NCBI GenBank assembly: GCA_003105305.1
Contig: PQAQ01000102.1
Span: 12,401-21,622 of the forward strand
Direction of reading: 5' to 3'
DNA: 9,222 nucleotides
DNA from: Candidatus Methylomirabilota bacterium
GTDB lineage: Bacteria; Methylomirabilota; Methylomirabilia; Methylomirabilales; Methylomirabilaceae
Shown: positions 1 to 6,628 of the stretch, in pieces
Position numbering within the stretch: position 1 is the first letter of the stretch
Layout of the letters: every line of letters starts with the position of its first letter
The notes under the pieces: generated by a model
The model's database searches: none
What the model saw: the letters and a program-made list of their open reading frames with translations, nothing else
Told to the model about the DNA's origin: nothing
Made by a program: the position numbers and the translations under genes

Positions 1-1
1 C

Positions 2-592
2 CCGGCCATGCAGGCCAAGCTCCTTCAAGTACTCGACACGAAGGAGCTGCGGCGGGTCGGCGGCACCCGTGTGCACCGGGTCGATGTGCGCATCATCGCC
101 GCAACCAACAAGGATCTGGCTCACGAGGTGCAGACAGGTCGATTCCGAGAGGATCTTTATTATCGCCTGAACGTGGTCAGCATGACGCTGCCGTCCCTGC
201 GCGAGCGGAAGGAGGACATCCCGCTCCTGATTGAGCACTTTTTACAGCAATGCCGGATCACCGATCAACAGGCCAAGCGCATCTCTCGGGAGGCGATGCA
301 ATCACTGGCGGATTACCCGTGGCCTGGCAATGTGCGAGAGCTTACCAACACGATCGAGCGCCTTCAGATCCTTACCCCCGGAGACACCATCAGCTTCGAA
401 GACCTGCCGCCCAGTATTCAATGCCCAAGCGGCTCGCCGGTCGGTCCCGTCTCGCTGGCAGAAATGGAGCGGCTGCATCTGATTCGCGTACTCGATCATA
501 CGAAAGGCAAAAAGATGCAGGCCGCGCGCCTGCTCGGCATCGATCTGAAAACCCTCAACAGCAAAATCAAGCGCTATAACATTTCCGTGTGA
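2..592 (+). CDS. Sigma-54-dependent response regulator / enhancer-binding protein, C-terminal part (5' end outside window)
   Basis: This is the C-terminal 196 or so residues of an NtrC-family activator, which uses ATP hydrolysis to open sigma-54 RNA polymerase promoters. The reading frame is open to the left edge (Pro-Ala before the ATG at 8), so that ATG is internal and the N-terminal sensory or receiver domain, Walker A and GAFTGA loop lie outside. Visible are the sensor I segment RIIAATN, the arginine-finger region FREDLYYRLNV followed by LPSLRERKEDI, and the sensor II motif WPGNVREL. A Fis-type helix-turn-helix follows at the C-terminus (AARLLGIDLKTLNSKIKRY), the DNA-binding end. The stop is TGA at 590-592. 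The gene ends 135 bp before the next plus-strand gene. Its target genes cannot be told from this window, and I found no convincing sigma-54 promoter here. The family assignment is firm; the specific regulator is unknown. Confidence 0.95.
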   Translation, partial: PAMQAKLLQVLDTKELRRVGGTRVHRVDVRIIAATNKDLAHEVQTGRFREDLYYRLNVVSMTLPSLRERKEDIPLLIEHFLQQCRITDQQAKRISREAMQSLADYPWPGNVRELTNTIERLQILTPGDTISFEDLPPSIQCPSGSPVGPVSLAEMERLHLIRVLDHTKGKKMQAARLLGIDLKTLNSKIKRYNISV

Positions 593-596
593 AGGT

Positions 597-630
597 TCAC
601 GCCCTGGCGTCGCGTCCTGTTTCGGCGTGA
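597..630 (+). terminator. Possible weak hairpin terminator after the sigma-54 activator
   Basis: TCACGCC at 597-603 pairs exactly with GGCGTGA at 624-630 across a 20-nt loop, four bases after the stop codon of the regulator. The position suits a terminator. The loop is long and no T-run follows (GTTCCGATTG), so intrinsic termination would be weak at best. Confidence 0.25.
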
Positions 631-714
631 GTTCCGATTGCATGCGTGGCCGAGTTGCCCCACATGATGACGCGTTCGACGACCATGCACAGCGCCCCCC
701 CTTGAAAGGTCATT

Positions 715-742
715 TGACAATTGGTTCGTGGATAACTATGTT
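715..742 (+). promoter_or_regulatory. Candidate sigma-70-type promoter overlapping the 5' end of the reductase frame
   Basis: A perfect TTGACA -35 box (715-720) is followed after 16 bp by TATGTT (737-742), which matches TATAAT at four of six positions. Transcription would start near 749, downstream of the most upstream possible start (GTG 728) and just before the in-frame GTG at 752. If the promoter is real, the protein would start at 752 or a little later, from an mRNA with almost no leader. This is a pattern match only. Confidence 0.35.
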
Positions 743-1678
743 AGTCACAGCGTGGCGAGCGAGAACACTATAAAAGTCGCGGTCGTGGGGGCGGGGGCAG
801 TGGGGGGCTACTTCGGCGGCCTGCTGGCCGACGGCGGCGCCGATGTCACCTTCATCGCTCGCGGGAAGCGCCTGGAGACGTTCAGGACGAAAGATCTCAC
901 GGTCAAGAGCTGGAAGGGGGACTTCTCCATCCGCGTCAACGCCAGCGATGACCCTGAGGACGTTGGTCCCGTCGACCTGGTCCTGTTCTGCGTGAAATCG
1001 TACGATACCGAGTCGGCGATTCGCCAGACGCTGCCGATGATCGGACCGCAAACCAATGTCCTGTCGCTTCAGAACGGGATCGACAACGAGGACAAAATCG
1101 CATCCGTCATCGGAATGGGAAAGGTCGTCGCAGGGGTCGCCTACATCGGGGCAAGTGCGCCGGAGCCTGGACTGATCCTTCACCGGGAGAGCGGAAAGAT
1201 CGTCTTTGGAGAGCTCGACGGGAGCGTCAGCGAACGGGTTGCCGGACTCAAGGCGTTCTTCGACCGCCACGGACTCCCGGCTGACATCTCGCCTGCCATG
1301 ACAACGGTGCTGTGGACAAAGCTTGCCTGGAACGCCCCCTTTAATGCAATCAACACTTTAGTTGGTGGTCCTGTTAAGGCCATCATCGAGAACCCTCACA
1401 CGCTGGAGTTAGCGAGGCTTGTAACGGCGGAGGTCGTTGCCGTGGCGAACGCTTCAGGCCTCCGTATAGTCTTTGAGGAGGTGTGGGAACGGAACGTCGA
1501 GTTCTCTCGACGCTACGATGTCAAGACCTCAATGCGTCAGGACTATGAGGCGGGAAAGCCCTTGGAGCATGATGCCTTGAATGGCGTCATCATCACAAAG
1601 GCGGCCACATGCGGTCTCCAGGCGCCGTACAACTTCGCCCTCTACGCGCTCCTGTCGAGACTTCAGACCGCCGCCTGA
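728..1678 (+). CDS. panE: 2-dehydropantoate 2-reductase family protein (ketopantoate reductase, ApbA/PanE type)
   Basis: This NAD(P)H-dependent reductase would convert ketopantoate to pantoate in pantothenate/CoA synthesis, in the cytoplasm. From GTG 728 it is 316 residues, usual for the family. The Rossmann dinucleotide motif GAGAVGG is at residues 21-27, the CVKSYDT segment at 88-94 and LQNG at 114-117. The probable catalytic lysine is Lys198 (WTKLAWNAPFNA), and the conserved C-terminal block has Ser268 and Glu280 (TSMRQDYEAG...LEHDALNG). The start is uncertain. Family members normally begin one or two residues before the Rossmann strand, whereas 728 adds about 16 residues and has no well-spaced ribosome site; GTG at 752 is the alternative. 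A methyltransferase follows after 35 bp, probably in the same operon. No other pantothenate gene is nearby, so this could be a paralogue acting on another 2-oxo acid. The family is certain, the substrate is not. Confidence 0.85.
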   Translation: MDNYVSHSVASENTIKVAVVGAGAVGGYFGGLLADGGADVTFIARGKRLETFRTKDLTVKSWKGDFSIRVNASDDPEDVGPVDLVLFCVKSYDTESAIRQTLPMIGPQTNVLSLQNGIDNEDKIASVIGMGKVVAGVAYIGASAPEPGLILHRESGKIVFGELDGSVSERVAGLKAFFDRHGLPADISPAMTTVLWTKLAWNAPFNAINTLVGGPVKAIIENPHTLELARLVTAEVVAVANASGLRIVFEEVWERNVEFSRRYDVKTSMRQDYEAGKPLEHDALNGVIITKAATCGLQAPYNFALYALLSRLQTAA

Positions 1679-1713
1679 ACAGGCCAACATTTTAATGGAA
1701 GGTGAGTCCAGTC

Positions 1714-2523
1714 ATGCAGGAACACGAGGAGATCATACCGGGACACGGACTGCAACCCGAGAAGATGCCTGGGCACTGGCTGCTGGCGCAGATGGGCAAG
1801 CGGGTGTTGCGTCCCGGCGGCCTTGAATTAACCCACCGAATGCTCGATGCGCTCAATATCGTGCCGACGGATAGTGTCGTTGAATTCGCGCCTGGGCTGG
1901 GTGTTACCGCACAACTGGTATTGGCGAAATCACCAGCCAACTACACGGCGGTAGAAGCGGACGAGGCCGCCGCGAAACGAGTGCAGGGCTATCTATCGGG
2001 TAACAGTCAACGTTGTGTCGTCGGACAGGCCGAACACTCGGGGCTGCCGGACGGCATTGCGACGGTAGTGTACTGCGAGGCGATGTTGAGCATGAAAACG
2101 CCGGAGCACAAGGCCAAGATTATCCGGGAAGCCGCGCGCCTGCTGGTGGCAGGCGGACGTTGTGGCATTCATGAATTGGCTCTGGTTCCGGACGATATCG
2201 ATGACGCAACCAGAGACGCGATCAGTCGCGCGCTCTCGCAGTCGATTCATGTGGGTGTACGGCCGATGACCGTGTCGGAATGGAAGGCGCTGCTGCAGCG
2301 CGAAGGGTTGGTCATCACGGCACAGGCAACCGCCCCGATGCGCCTGCTCGAACCTTCAGAAATGATCCGGAATGAGGGCGTGGCAGGAATGGCGCGGATC
2401 GCCTGGAACGTACTGCAAAATCCGGCGGCGCGTCGCCGAATACATGCCATGCGGGGCGTCTTCCGTCAGTACGATCACAACCTTTCGGCGCTCATGCTGG
2501 TTGCCGAAAAGGGACATTCATAG
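1714..2523 (+). CDS. Class I SAM-dependent methyltransferase
   Basis: This is a cytoplasmic S-adenosylmethionine methyltransferase of 269 residues with unknown substrate. Motif I (VVEFAPGLGVTA, residues 55-66) is the glycine-rich SAM loop. Glu81 in TAVEADEAA is the acidic residue expected to bind the ribose hydroxyls. GLPDGIATVVYCEAM at about 110-124 and the EAARLLVAGGR block at 139-149 resemble the type 11 (UbiE-like) fold. The C-terminal part (about 180-269) is helical and probably forms the substrate cap. I chose ATG 1714 because AAGGTGA at 1699-1705 lies a proper distance upstream; the GTG at 1702 overlaps that ribosome site and would add only four residues. The gene follows the reductase by 35 bp and is probably co-transcribed. 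Its stop is nine bases from the stop of the convergent secreted-protein gene. The fold is clear, the substrate is not. Confidence 0.88.
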   Translation: MQEHEEIIPGHGLQPEKMPGHWLLAQMGKRVLRPGGLELTHRMLDALNIVPTDSVVEFAPGLGVTAQLVLAKSPANYTAVEADEAAAKRVQGYLSGNSQRCVVGQAEHSGLPDGIATVVYCEAMLSMKTPEHKAKIIREAARLLVAGGRCGIHELALVPDDIDDATRDAISRALSQSIHVGVRPMTVSEWKALLQREGLVITAQATAPMRLLEPSEMIRNEGVAGMARIAWNVLQNPAARRRIHAMRGVFRQYDHNLSALMLVAEKGHS

Positions 2524-2532
2524 CCTCTTCAA

Positions 2533-3273
2533 TCAGCGGCCGGGGGTCTTGGCCGCCTCAGGCGGAAGCAGGCGGTGCCCGTTTAACTGAAGCATCGAGA
2601 CATCGACCTTTCCGCCTTGAGTGGTGGTGATCAATCGAGATTTGGGAAGCCAGAATCTCTCGACCGCGACATACTCATCGGTAAAGACAGTGCTCGTGAT
2701 CAGCGAACCATTTTCGTCAAACTGGAAGATGGCCGTTTGCTTGGGTAATAAGCCACGAGGGGTTGGGGTGTACTCTAAGACATTGAGACTCAGCCACCCC
2801 TTTTCTGTCTTCTGATTAACCTGAACGATCTGTCGATCCTTGATGCGGTAGGTCGATGAGAAGCGGTCGCCTTTCTTCACCAGGCGCCCAAACGGATGGT
2901 GATCATCGGAACCGAAGGCAACCGGCGCCTCCTCGTGCTTGTGGGTTTCGAGCTTCAGTCTGTGGTTGACGAGCGATTTCAGGATCCCGCCGACCCATTC
3001 TGCCGTCTCCCGGTGTTGAAGCTCAACCTCCACCTTTCCGGAAGGTAGGACCGTCAGTTCACCGCCTGACCGTTGTCCATGTCGGTCTACCTCAAGTTTC
3101 GCCTGAAAGCCGGGGAAGTGGTCCCACACAACGACGTGCCGGCGGGCCTCCTCCAGGATGGCACGAGCCTCGGGATCATCGCGCACCTCCTCGGCTGCCA
3201 GGAGATCACTTGTAAAAGTTAAAAGAACGATGGCGACAAACAGACCGTAGATCCAGCGCGCTCGTCTCTTCAT
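2533..3273 (-). CDS. Secreted DUF3386-like protein of unknown function
   Basis: This is a 246-residue protein, probably exported to the periplasm. The N-terminus is a good Sec signal: basic residues (KRRAR), a hydrophobic stretch at about 9-21, and a likely cleavage at Ala26 or Ala27 (LLAAEE). The mature part starts with an acidic helix. A segment then reads HVVVWDHFPGFQAKLEV, resembling the start of the DUF3386 family best known from cyanobacteria. It continues as alternating polar/hydrophobic beta-type sequence, including DRQIVQVNQ and FWLPKSRLITTT. No catalytic motif or cofactor site is visible. Start choice: GAGGAGGG at 3282-3289 is eight bases from ATG 3273, so this start is strongly supported although the frame stays open to 3510. 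It is convergent with the methyltransferase (9 bp between stops) and divergent from degP. The DUF3386 label rests on remembered sequence similarity. Confidence 0.8.
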   Translation of the reverse strand: MKRRARWIYGLFVAIVLLTFTSDLLAAEEVRDDPEARAILEEARRHVVVWDHFPGFQAKLEVDRHGQRSGGELTVLPSGKVEVELQHRETAEWVGGILKSLVNHRLKLETHKHEEAPVAFGSDDHHPFGRLVKKGDRFSSTYRIKDRQIVQVNQKTEKGWLSLNVLEYTPTPRGLLPKQTAIFQFDENGSLITSTVFTDEYVAVERFWLPKSRLITTTQGGKVDVSMLQLNGHRLLPPEAAKTPGR

Positions 3274-3381
3274 GGGCTTCGCCCTCCTCATTGCGATTTT
3301 CATTCCCCAATCAACGGTGATCAACTGCGTTTGTCGAGTACGGCCGATAAATTCGAGATAACACAAGCGACACAGGACACC

Positions 3382-3408
3382 CCTATAGTATTCGCCAAGG
3401 CTTGTCAA
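3382..3408 (-). promoter_or_regulatory. Candidate promoter for the DUF3386-like gene
   Basis: On the minus strand a perfect TTGACA (3408 to 3403) is followed after 15 bp by TATAGG (3387 to 3382), which matches TATAAT at four of six. Transcription would start near 3375, giving a leader of about 100 nt before ATG 3273. The spacer is two bases shorter than ideal. Confidence 0.4.
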
Positions 3409-3451
3409 CCTCTTTCGTGTGAAGCGCGTTATGAAAACAATGGGCATGTTG

Positions 3452-3468
3452 AATTTATGTAATAAATT
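3452..3468. promoter_or_regulatory. 17-bp AT-rich palindrome, possible operator
   Basis: AATTTAT (3452-3458) and ATAAATT (3462-3468) are perfect inverted repeats around GTA. The palindrome lies in the AT-rich stretch between the divergent secreted-protein gene and degP, where a shared regulator could bind. AT-rich palindromes arise easily by chance in such sequence, so an operator role is only a suggestion. Confidence 0.3.
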
Positions 3469-3512
3469 TGCTAAGCTTACAACAATAAAGGCTAGGATCG
3501 TTGTAGACAATT

Positions 3513-3542
3513 TTGGCAGGTTCTGCTAAACGCTTGTTTATT
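3513..3542 (+). promoter_or_regulatory. Candidate degP promoter with overlapping palindrome
   Basis: TTGGCA (3513-3518, five of six to TTGACA) is followed after 18 bp by TTTATT (3537-3542, four of six to TATAAT), placing transcription start near 3549, about 75 nt before degP. The -35 box sits inside an imperfect palindrome, TTGGCAGGTTCTGCTAA (3513-3529), which could be a regulator site. The arrangement is plausible but not strong. No sigma-E-like GGAACTT/TCTGA pair was found. Confidence 0.3.
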
Positions 3543-3569
3543 TATCGTTACTAATATACGGTGGAGATC

Positions 3570-3656
3570 ATGGCGTATCGAATAATGAACGGAACGAGGT
3601 CACACTATTGTAGGGAGATACGATGCGTAACGGCCGATTTAACACCAGAACAGTAA
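3570..3656 (+). CDS. Possible 28-codon leader ORF overlapping the degP start
   Basis: ATG at 3570 has GGTGGAG just upstream (3560-3566) and opens a 28-codon frame ending TAA at 3654-3656. It overlaps the first 34 bases of degP in another frame. The peptide (MAYRIMNGTRSHYC...) resembles nothing I know. It could be a translated leader that couples or hinders initiation at degP, or simply chance. The ribosome site is close to the ATG (three bases), which weakens the case. Confidence 0.2.
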   Translation: MAYRIMNGTRSHYCREIRCVTADLTPEQ

Positions 3657-5107
3657 TCCTCGTCGCGGCGTCCTGTCTGATTCTTGGAGTGCTGATTACG
3701 GCCTCCTTAAACGTCGTCCCGCTCACAAAGGCCACAGGCGGCCAAGTGTGGACTGAAAAAGGAGAAAGGGGGCCGTTCAGTTCAAGCTTACAGTCGGATG
3801 GTAAGCTGTGGGTCAAGTTGGCAAAGGAGGCGACTCCTGCTGTTGTGAATATCAGTACCACCCAGGTGGTCAAAAGGGGCATCACGTCCAGAGGACCTTC
3901 GGGCGAAGACGATCCGTTCAACGAGTTCTTTAAACGGTTCTTCGGTGATCAGCCGAGGCAGTTCAAGGCAACCAGCCTTGGATCCGGATTCATTATCAAC
4001 AAAGACGGCTATATTCTGACGAATAATCACGTCGTTGAGAACGCGACGGACATTACCGTGAAGCTGGGCGATAGTCGAGAGTTCAAGGCAAAGATCATCG
4101 GGAGGGATCCAAAAACCGATATCGCCATCATCAAAATCGAGGCCTCTAACCTGCCGGTGATCCCGTTGGGCAACTCGGACAAGCTGGAGGTCGGCGAGCC
4201 GGTGATGGCGATCGGCAATCCATTCGGCCTGAATCAGACGGTCACAACCGGCATTGTCAGCGCCAAGGGACGGTTTATTGGCGAAGGCCCGTATGACAAC
4301 TTCATTCAGACGGACGCCTCGATCAATCGCGGCAACAGCGGCGGACCGCTGATCAATACGAACGGTGAGGCGGTGGGGATCAATACCGCTATCTTCAGTC
4401 CTACGGGAGGCTCGATCGGGATCGGTTTTGCGATTCCCATTGATATGGCGAAGGAGGTCCTGCCCCAGCTAAAAGAGCATGGGCAGGTCACCCGAGGGTG
4501 GCTTGGTGTCGCGATCCAGTCCATTACCCCGGAGCTGGCCAAGAAATTCTCTCTCAAGCAGGCAACTGGCGCCCTGGTATCGGATGTTTCGGAGGGATCA
4601 CCCGCAGAACGGGCCGGAGTCAAATCGGGAGACGTCATCGTGGAGTTCGATGGTAAGAAGGTCAAGTCCTCGACCGATCTGCCTCATATCGTGGCCGCCA
4701 CCCCTGTGGGCAAAGAGGTCGCGATGAAGGTGATCCGCGACGGAGCGGATGTGGCGCTGCAGGTCAAGATCGGCGAACTCAAAGAGGAGCAGGTCGCGGC
4801 CATGACATCGACCTCTCCGAAAATCAAGCTCGGGATCGATATTCAGGAACTCACTCCGGCGCTCGCCCGCAAGCTCGGATTGAAGGGGGAAAAAGGAGTC
4901 GTCATTACGGAGGTTGAGCCCGACAGTCCCGGCGACGCAGCCGGGTTACAGCCCGGGGATTTGATTCTGGAGATCAACCGCGTAAAGGTCACGACCGTAC
5001 ACCAGGTCAGACGAATCTTGGACAAAACCAAGCCCAATGAATCGACGCTGCTGCTGGTCAAGCGGGATGGTGGAACGCGGTATGTGACGATCGGGTCTGA
5101 AGGGTAG
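3623..5107 (+). CDS. degP: DegP/HtrA (Do-like) periplasmic serine endoprotease
   Basis: This 494-residue envelope protease and chaperone degrades misfolded periplasmic and outer-membrane proteins. Residues 9-28 form a hydrophobic signal or anchor segment with no clear AxA cleavage site, so the protein may stay tethered to the inner membrane. The trypsin-like domain follows, with the full triad: His136 (LTNNHVV), Asp166 (KTDIAIIK) and Ser239 (RGNSGGPL). The His-Asp and Asp-Ser spacings (30 and 73) are close to those of E. coli DegP. The LA-loop region (about 85-115) is short, as in MucD-type proteins. Two PDZ domains follow, at about 290-385 (RGWLGVAIQ... SPAERAGVKSGDVI) and 402-490 (LGIDIQEL... 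DSPGDAAGLQPGDLI). AGGGAG at 3612-3617 supports ATG 3623. It is transcribed alone, with a hairpin terminator 26 bp after the stop. It could equally be named mucD or htrA. The protease assignment is secure. Confidence 0.96.
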   Translation: MRNGRFNTRTVILVAASCLILGVLITASLNVVPLTKATGGQVWTEKGERGPFSSSLQSDGKLWVKLAKEATPAVVNISTTQVVKRGITSRGPSGEDDPFNEFFKRFFGDQPRQFKATSLGSGFIINKDGYILTNNHVVENATDITVKLGDSREFKAKIIGRDPKTDIAIIKIEASNLPVIPLGNSDKLEVGEPVMAIGNPFGLNQTVTTGIVSAKGRFIGEGPYDNFIQTDASINRGNSGGPLINTNGEAVGINTAIFSPTGGSIGIGFAIPIDMAKEVLPQLKEHGQVTRGWLGVAIQSITPELAKKFSLKQATGALVSDVSEGSPAERAGVKSGDVIVEFDGKKVKSSTDLPHIVAATPVGKEVAMKVIRDGADVALQVKIGELKEEQVAAMTSTSPKIKLGIDIQELTPALARKLGLKGEKGVVITEVEPDSPGDAAGLQPGDLILEINRVKVTTVHQVRRILDKTKPNESTLLLVKRDGGTRYVTIGSEG

Positions 5108-5133
5108 GCGTAGCAGGGTTTCAAGTGCGTGAC

Positions 5134-5173
5134 GTGGGCAGGCTCTCGAGGAGAGCCTGCCCACCGTTATTTT
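5134..5173 (+). terminator. Strong intrinsic terminator of degP
   Basis: A perfect 14-bp stem pairs GTGGGCAGGCTCTC (5134-5147) with GAGAGCCTGCCCAC (5151-5164) around a GAG triloop. It is followed by CGTTATTTT, a short T-rich tail. It lies 26 bp after the degP stop and 37 bp before the inferred queE start, and should separate the two units. The T-run is interrupted, so some readthrough into queE is possible. Confidence 0.8.
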
Positions 5174-5191
5174 GTGGTAGCATCTTGCGAT

Positions 5192-5204
5192 AGGGGTCGT
5201 CATA
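5192..5204 (+). promoter_or_regulatory. Ribosome site that decides the queE start (AGGGG followed by ATA)
   Basis: AGGGG at 5192-5196 is five bases from ATA at 5202-5204. That is exactly where QueE homologues begin, a few residues before the T-E-I-F-x-S-x-Q-G-E motif. The frame has a TAG at 5178 and contains no ATG, GTG or TTG between it and GTG 5376. The ribosome site therefore points to a non-standard start codon. Confidence 0.55.
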
Positions 5205-5843
5205 AGCCTCCAGATCACTGAGATTTTCTACAGCATCCAGGGTGAATCGACCTATGCCGGTCGGCCGTGTGTCTTTGTCCGTCTGACCGGGTGTAACCTG
5301 CGGTGCCGGTGGTGCGATACCACCTACGCGTACAACAACGGCGAGCAACGCTCGATCGAGCAGGTACTGGAGCAGGTGCGGGTCTATGCGTGCCCGCTGG
5401 TCGAGATTACCGGGGGAGAACCGCTGCTGCAGGAGGACGTGTATCCCTTGATCGACAATTTACTCCTCGAGGGATACGAGGTCCTGATCGAGACAGGAGG
5501 AAGCCTCAGCGTTGAACGCCTCGACCCCAGGGTGGTCAAGATCCTGGACCTTAAGGCGCCGGGGAGCGGGATGGACCCGCACAATAATCTTGAGAACCTC
5601 CGATATCTCAACAAGACAGATCAGATCAAATTCGTTGTGGCAGACCGCCGCGACTACGAATGGGCCAAGCGGGTCATGGCGAAATACGTCCTGACTGAAA
5701 AGACCCAGATCCTTTTCTCCGCGGTCTTAGGCGAATTGCACCCAAGAGAGTTGGCGGAATGGCTCTTGGCTGATCGATTGGACGCCAGGCTGCAGGTGCA
5801 GCTTCATAAGTACCTATGGGATCCGAATCGGCGTGGGGTGTAG
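5202..5843 (+). CDS. queE: 7-carboxy-7-deazaguanine synthase (QueE), inferred non-standard ATA start
   Basis: This radical-SAM enzyme converts 6-carboxy-tetrahydropterin to 7-carboxy-7-deazaguanine in the preQ0/queuosine pathway. Translating upstream of GTG 5376 gives the whole family N-terminus: [11 protein letters not shown] at residues 6-16, then the [4Fe-4S] motif C31-x3-C35-x2-C38 (CNLRCRWC) of the short QueE type. The SAM-contacting TGGEP is at 70-74, and ETGGS and [10 protein letters not shown] lie further on. From ATA 5202 the protein is 213 residues, normal for QueE. A protein starting at GTG 5376 (residue 59) would have 155 residues and no cluster ligands, so it could not be active. 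The start is therefore inferred to be ATA, with AGGGG five bases upstream; a mutation of ATG or a sequencing error is the alternative. The stop overlaps the queC start by one base. The enzyme is certain, the start codon is not. Confidence 0.85.
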   Translation: MSLQITEIFYSIQGESTYAGRPCVFVRLTGCNLRCRWCDTTYAYNNGEQRSIEQVLEQVRVYACPLVEITGGEPLLQEDVYPLIDNLLLEGYEVLIETGGSLSVERLDPRVVKILDLKAPGSGMDPHNNLENLRYLNKTDQIKFVVADRRDYEWAKRVMAKYVLTEKTQILFSAVLGELHPRELAEWLLADRLDARLQVQLHKYLWDPNRRGV

Positions 5844-6532
5844 TGAACGAACGTGCGGTCGTCCTCTTAAGCGGCGGACTCGACTCCGCAACGGCAGCCG
5901 CGATGGCAAAGGCTGCAGGGTATCAGCTTTACGCGCTCACCTTTCGCTACGGCCAGCGTCACGCGCGCGAGATAGAAAGCGCCCGGCGGATCGCGACCGC
6001 CCTCGGCGCCGTCCAACACCTGATCCTTGATCTCGACCTGCGACAGATCGGCGGATCGGCGCTGACCGCCGACATCCCGGTGCCGAAGGGACGCGGGCCG
6101 GAGGAGATCGGTAGCGGTATCCCCGTTACCTACGTCCCTGCCCGCAACACCATCTTTCTCTCCTATGCGCTGGCATGGGCTGAGGTGCTTGGCGCGGAAG
6201 CCATCGTTCTCGGCGTCAATGCGATCGACTACAGCGGCTATCCCGATTGTCGTCTCGAATATATATCGACCTTCGAACAACTGGCGAGTCTGGCGACGAA
6301 GGCCGGCATCGAAGGCCGATCTAAACTGACCATTCACACCCCGCTCATCCGTCTGACCAAGTCCGAAATCATCCGGCAGGGCGCTCACCTTGGGATCGAT
6401 TTCCGCCTCACCTGGAGTTGCTACGATCCGACCCCGAACGGATGCCCCTGTCGCGCCTGCGATAGTTGCATACTACGGGAGAAAGGCTTTGCGGAAGCCG
6501 GCATCCCCGACCCAGGCCCCATTTCCTTATAA
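5843..6532 (+). CDS. queC: 7-cyano-7-deazaguanine synthase (QueC)
   Basis: QueC uses ATP and ammonia to turn 7-carboxy-7-deazaguanine, the QueE product, into preQ0, the precursor of queuosine in tRNA. The 229-residue protein has the ATP-pyrophosphatase loop SGGLDS at residues 10-15, FRYGQRH at 34-40, the [12 protein letters not shown] block at 98-109 and [13 protein letters not shown] at 125-137. The zinc ligands are Cys193, Cys203, Cys206 and Cys209 (C-x9-C-x2-C-x2-C, the E. coli spacing), with an extra Cys201 beside them. I chose GTG 5843 because it overlaps the queE stop (TAGTG) and yields the usual short N-terminus before [11 protein letters not shown] 5816, inside queE, would add nine residues. 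GGGG at 5835-5838 may serve as a ribosome site, aided by translational coupling. queD, queF and folE are not in the window. Confidence 0.95.
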   Translation: MNERAVVLLSGGLDSATAAAMAKAAGYQLYALTFRYGQRHAREIESARRIATALGAVQHLILDLDLRQIGGSALTADIPVPKGRGPEEIGSGIPVTYVPARNTIFLSYALAWAEVLGAEAIVLGVNAIDYSGYPDCRLEYISTFEQLASLATKAGIEGRSKLTIHTPLIRLTKSEIIRQGAHLGIDFRLTWSCYDPTPNGCPCRACDSCILREKGFAEAGIPDPGPISL

Positions 6533-6545
6533 GGCGCCTGATATG

Positions 6546-6585
6546 CGCCATCCAGCCCTCAGATTCGTGACATGTTCTGGATGCG
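6546..6585. terminator. Imperfect hairpin in the queC/kinase convergent gap
   Basis: CGCCATCCAG (6546-6555) pairs with CTGGATGCG (6577-6585) with one bulged C, in the 96-bp gap between the convergent stops of queC and the kinase. A shorter GGCGC/GCGCC pair (6533-6537 with 6545-6549) overlaps it. Neither has a T-run on either strand. The position suits a shared terminator, but the sequence is weak. Confidence 0.25.
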
Positions 6586-6628
6586 AGCCCAATTTATCAG
6601 TCGAACGGGCTGTATGCCTGACCCCCAG

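Noticed and set aside
8..10. ATG 8 as the true start of the sigma-54 activator
   Set aside because: It lies inside the conserved AAA+ domain and the frame is open to the window edge, so the gene begins outside.
710..1270. 186-codon open frame on the minus strand, opposite the reductase
   Set aside because: It is antisense to the conserved Rossmann domain and has no ribosome site or known motif; a shadow frame.
3274..3510. 79-codon upstream extension of the DUF3386-like frame
   Set aside because: The strong ribosome site GAGGAGGG fits ATG 3273 and the signal peptide begins there. The extension would bury the signal sequence and overlap the likely promoter.
3513..3529. Sigma-54-like promoter TGGCAGG...TGCTA before degP
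   Set aside because: The GG and GC elements are ten bases apart instead of the strictly required twelve.
3668..3682. Lipoprotein signal at Cys18 of DegP (VAASC)
   Set aside because: The -3 residue is Ala rather than Leu/Val/Ile, and the cysteine is in the middle of the hydrophobic stretch, so an anchor or ordinary signal is more likely.
5165..5201. preQ1 riboswitch in front of queE
   Set aside because: The 37-base gap shows neither the characteristic stem-loop nor the A-rich tail of the class I motif, and there is too little room for the larger classes.
5174..5221. Frameshifted N-terminus for queE starting at GTG 5174 in another frame
   Set aside because: That frame encodes only [15 protein letters not shown] before a stop and shows no QueE similarity, while the conserved N-terminus is uninterrupted in the main frame.
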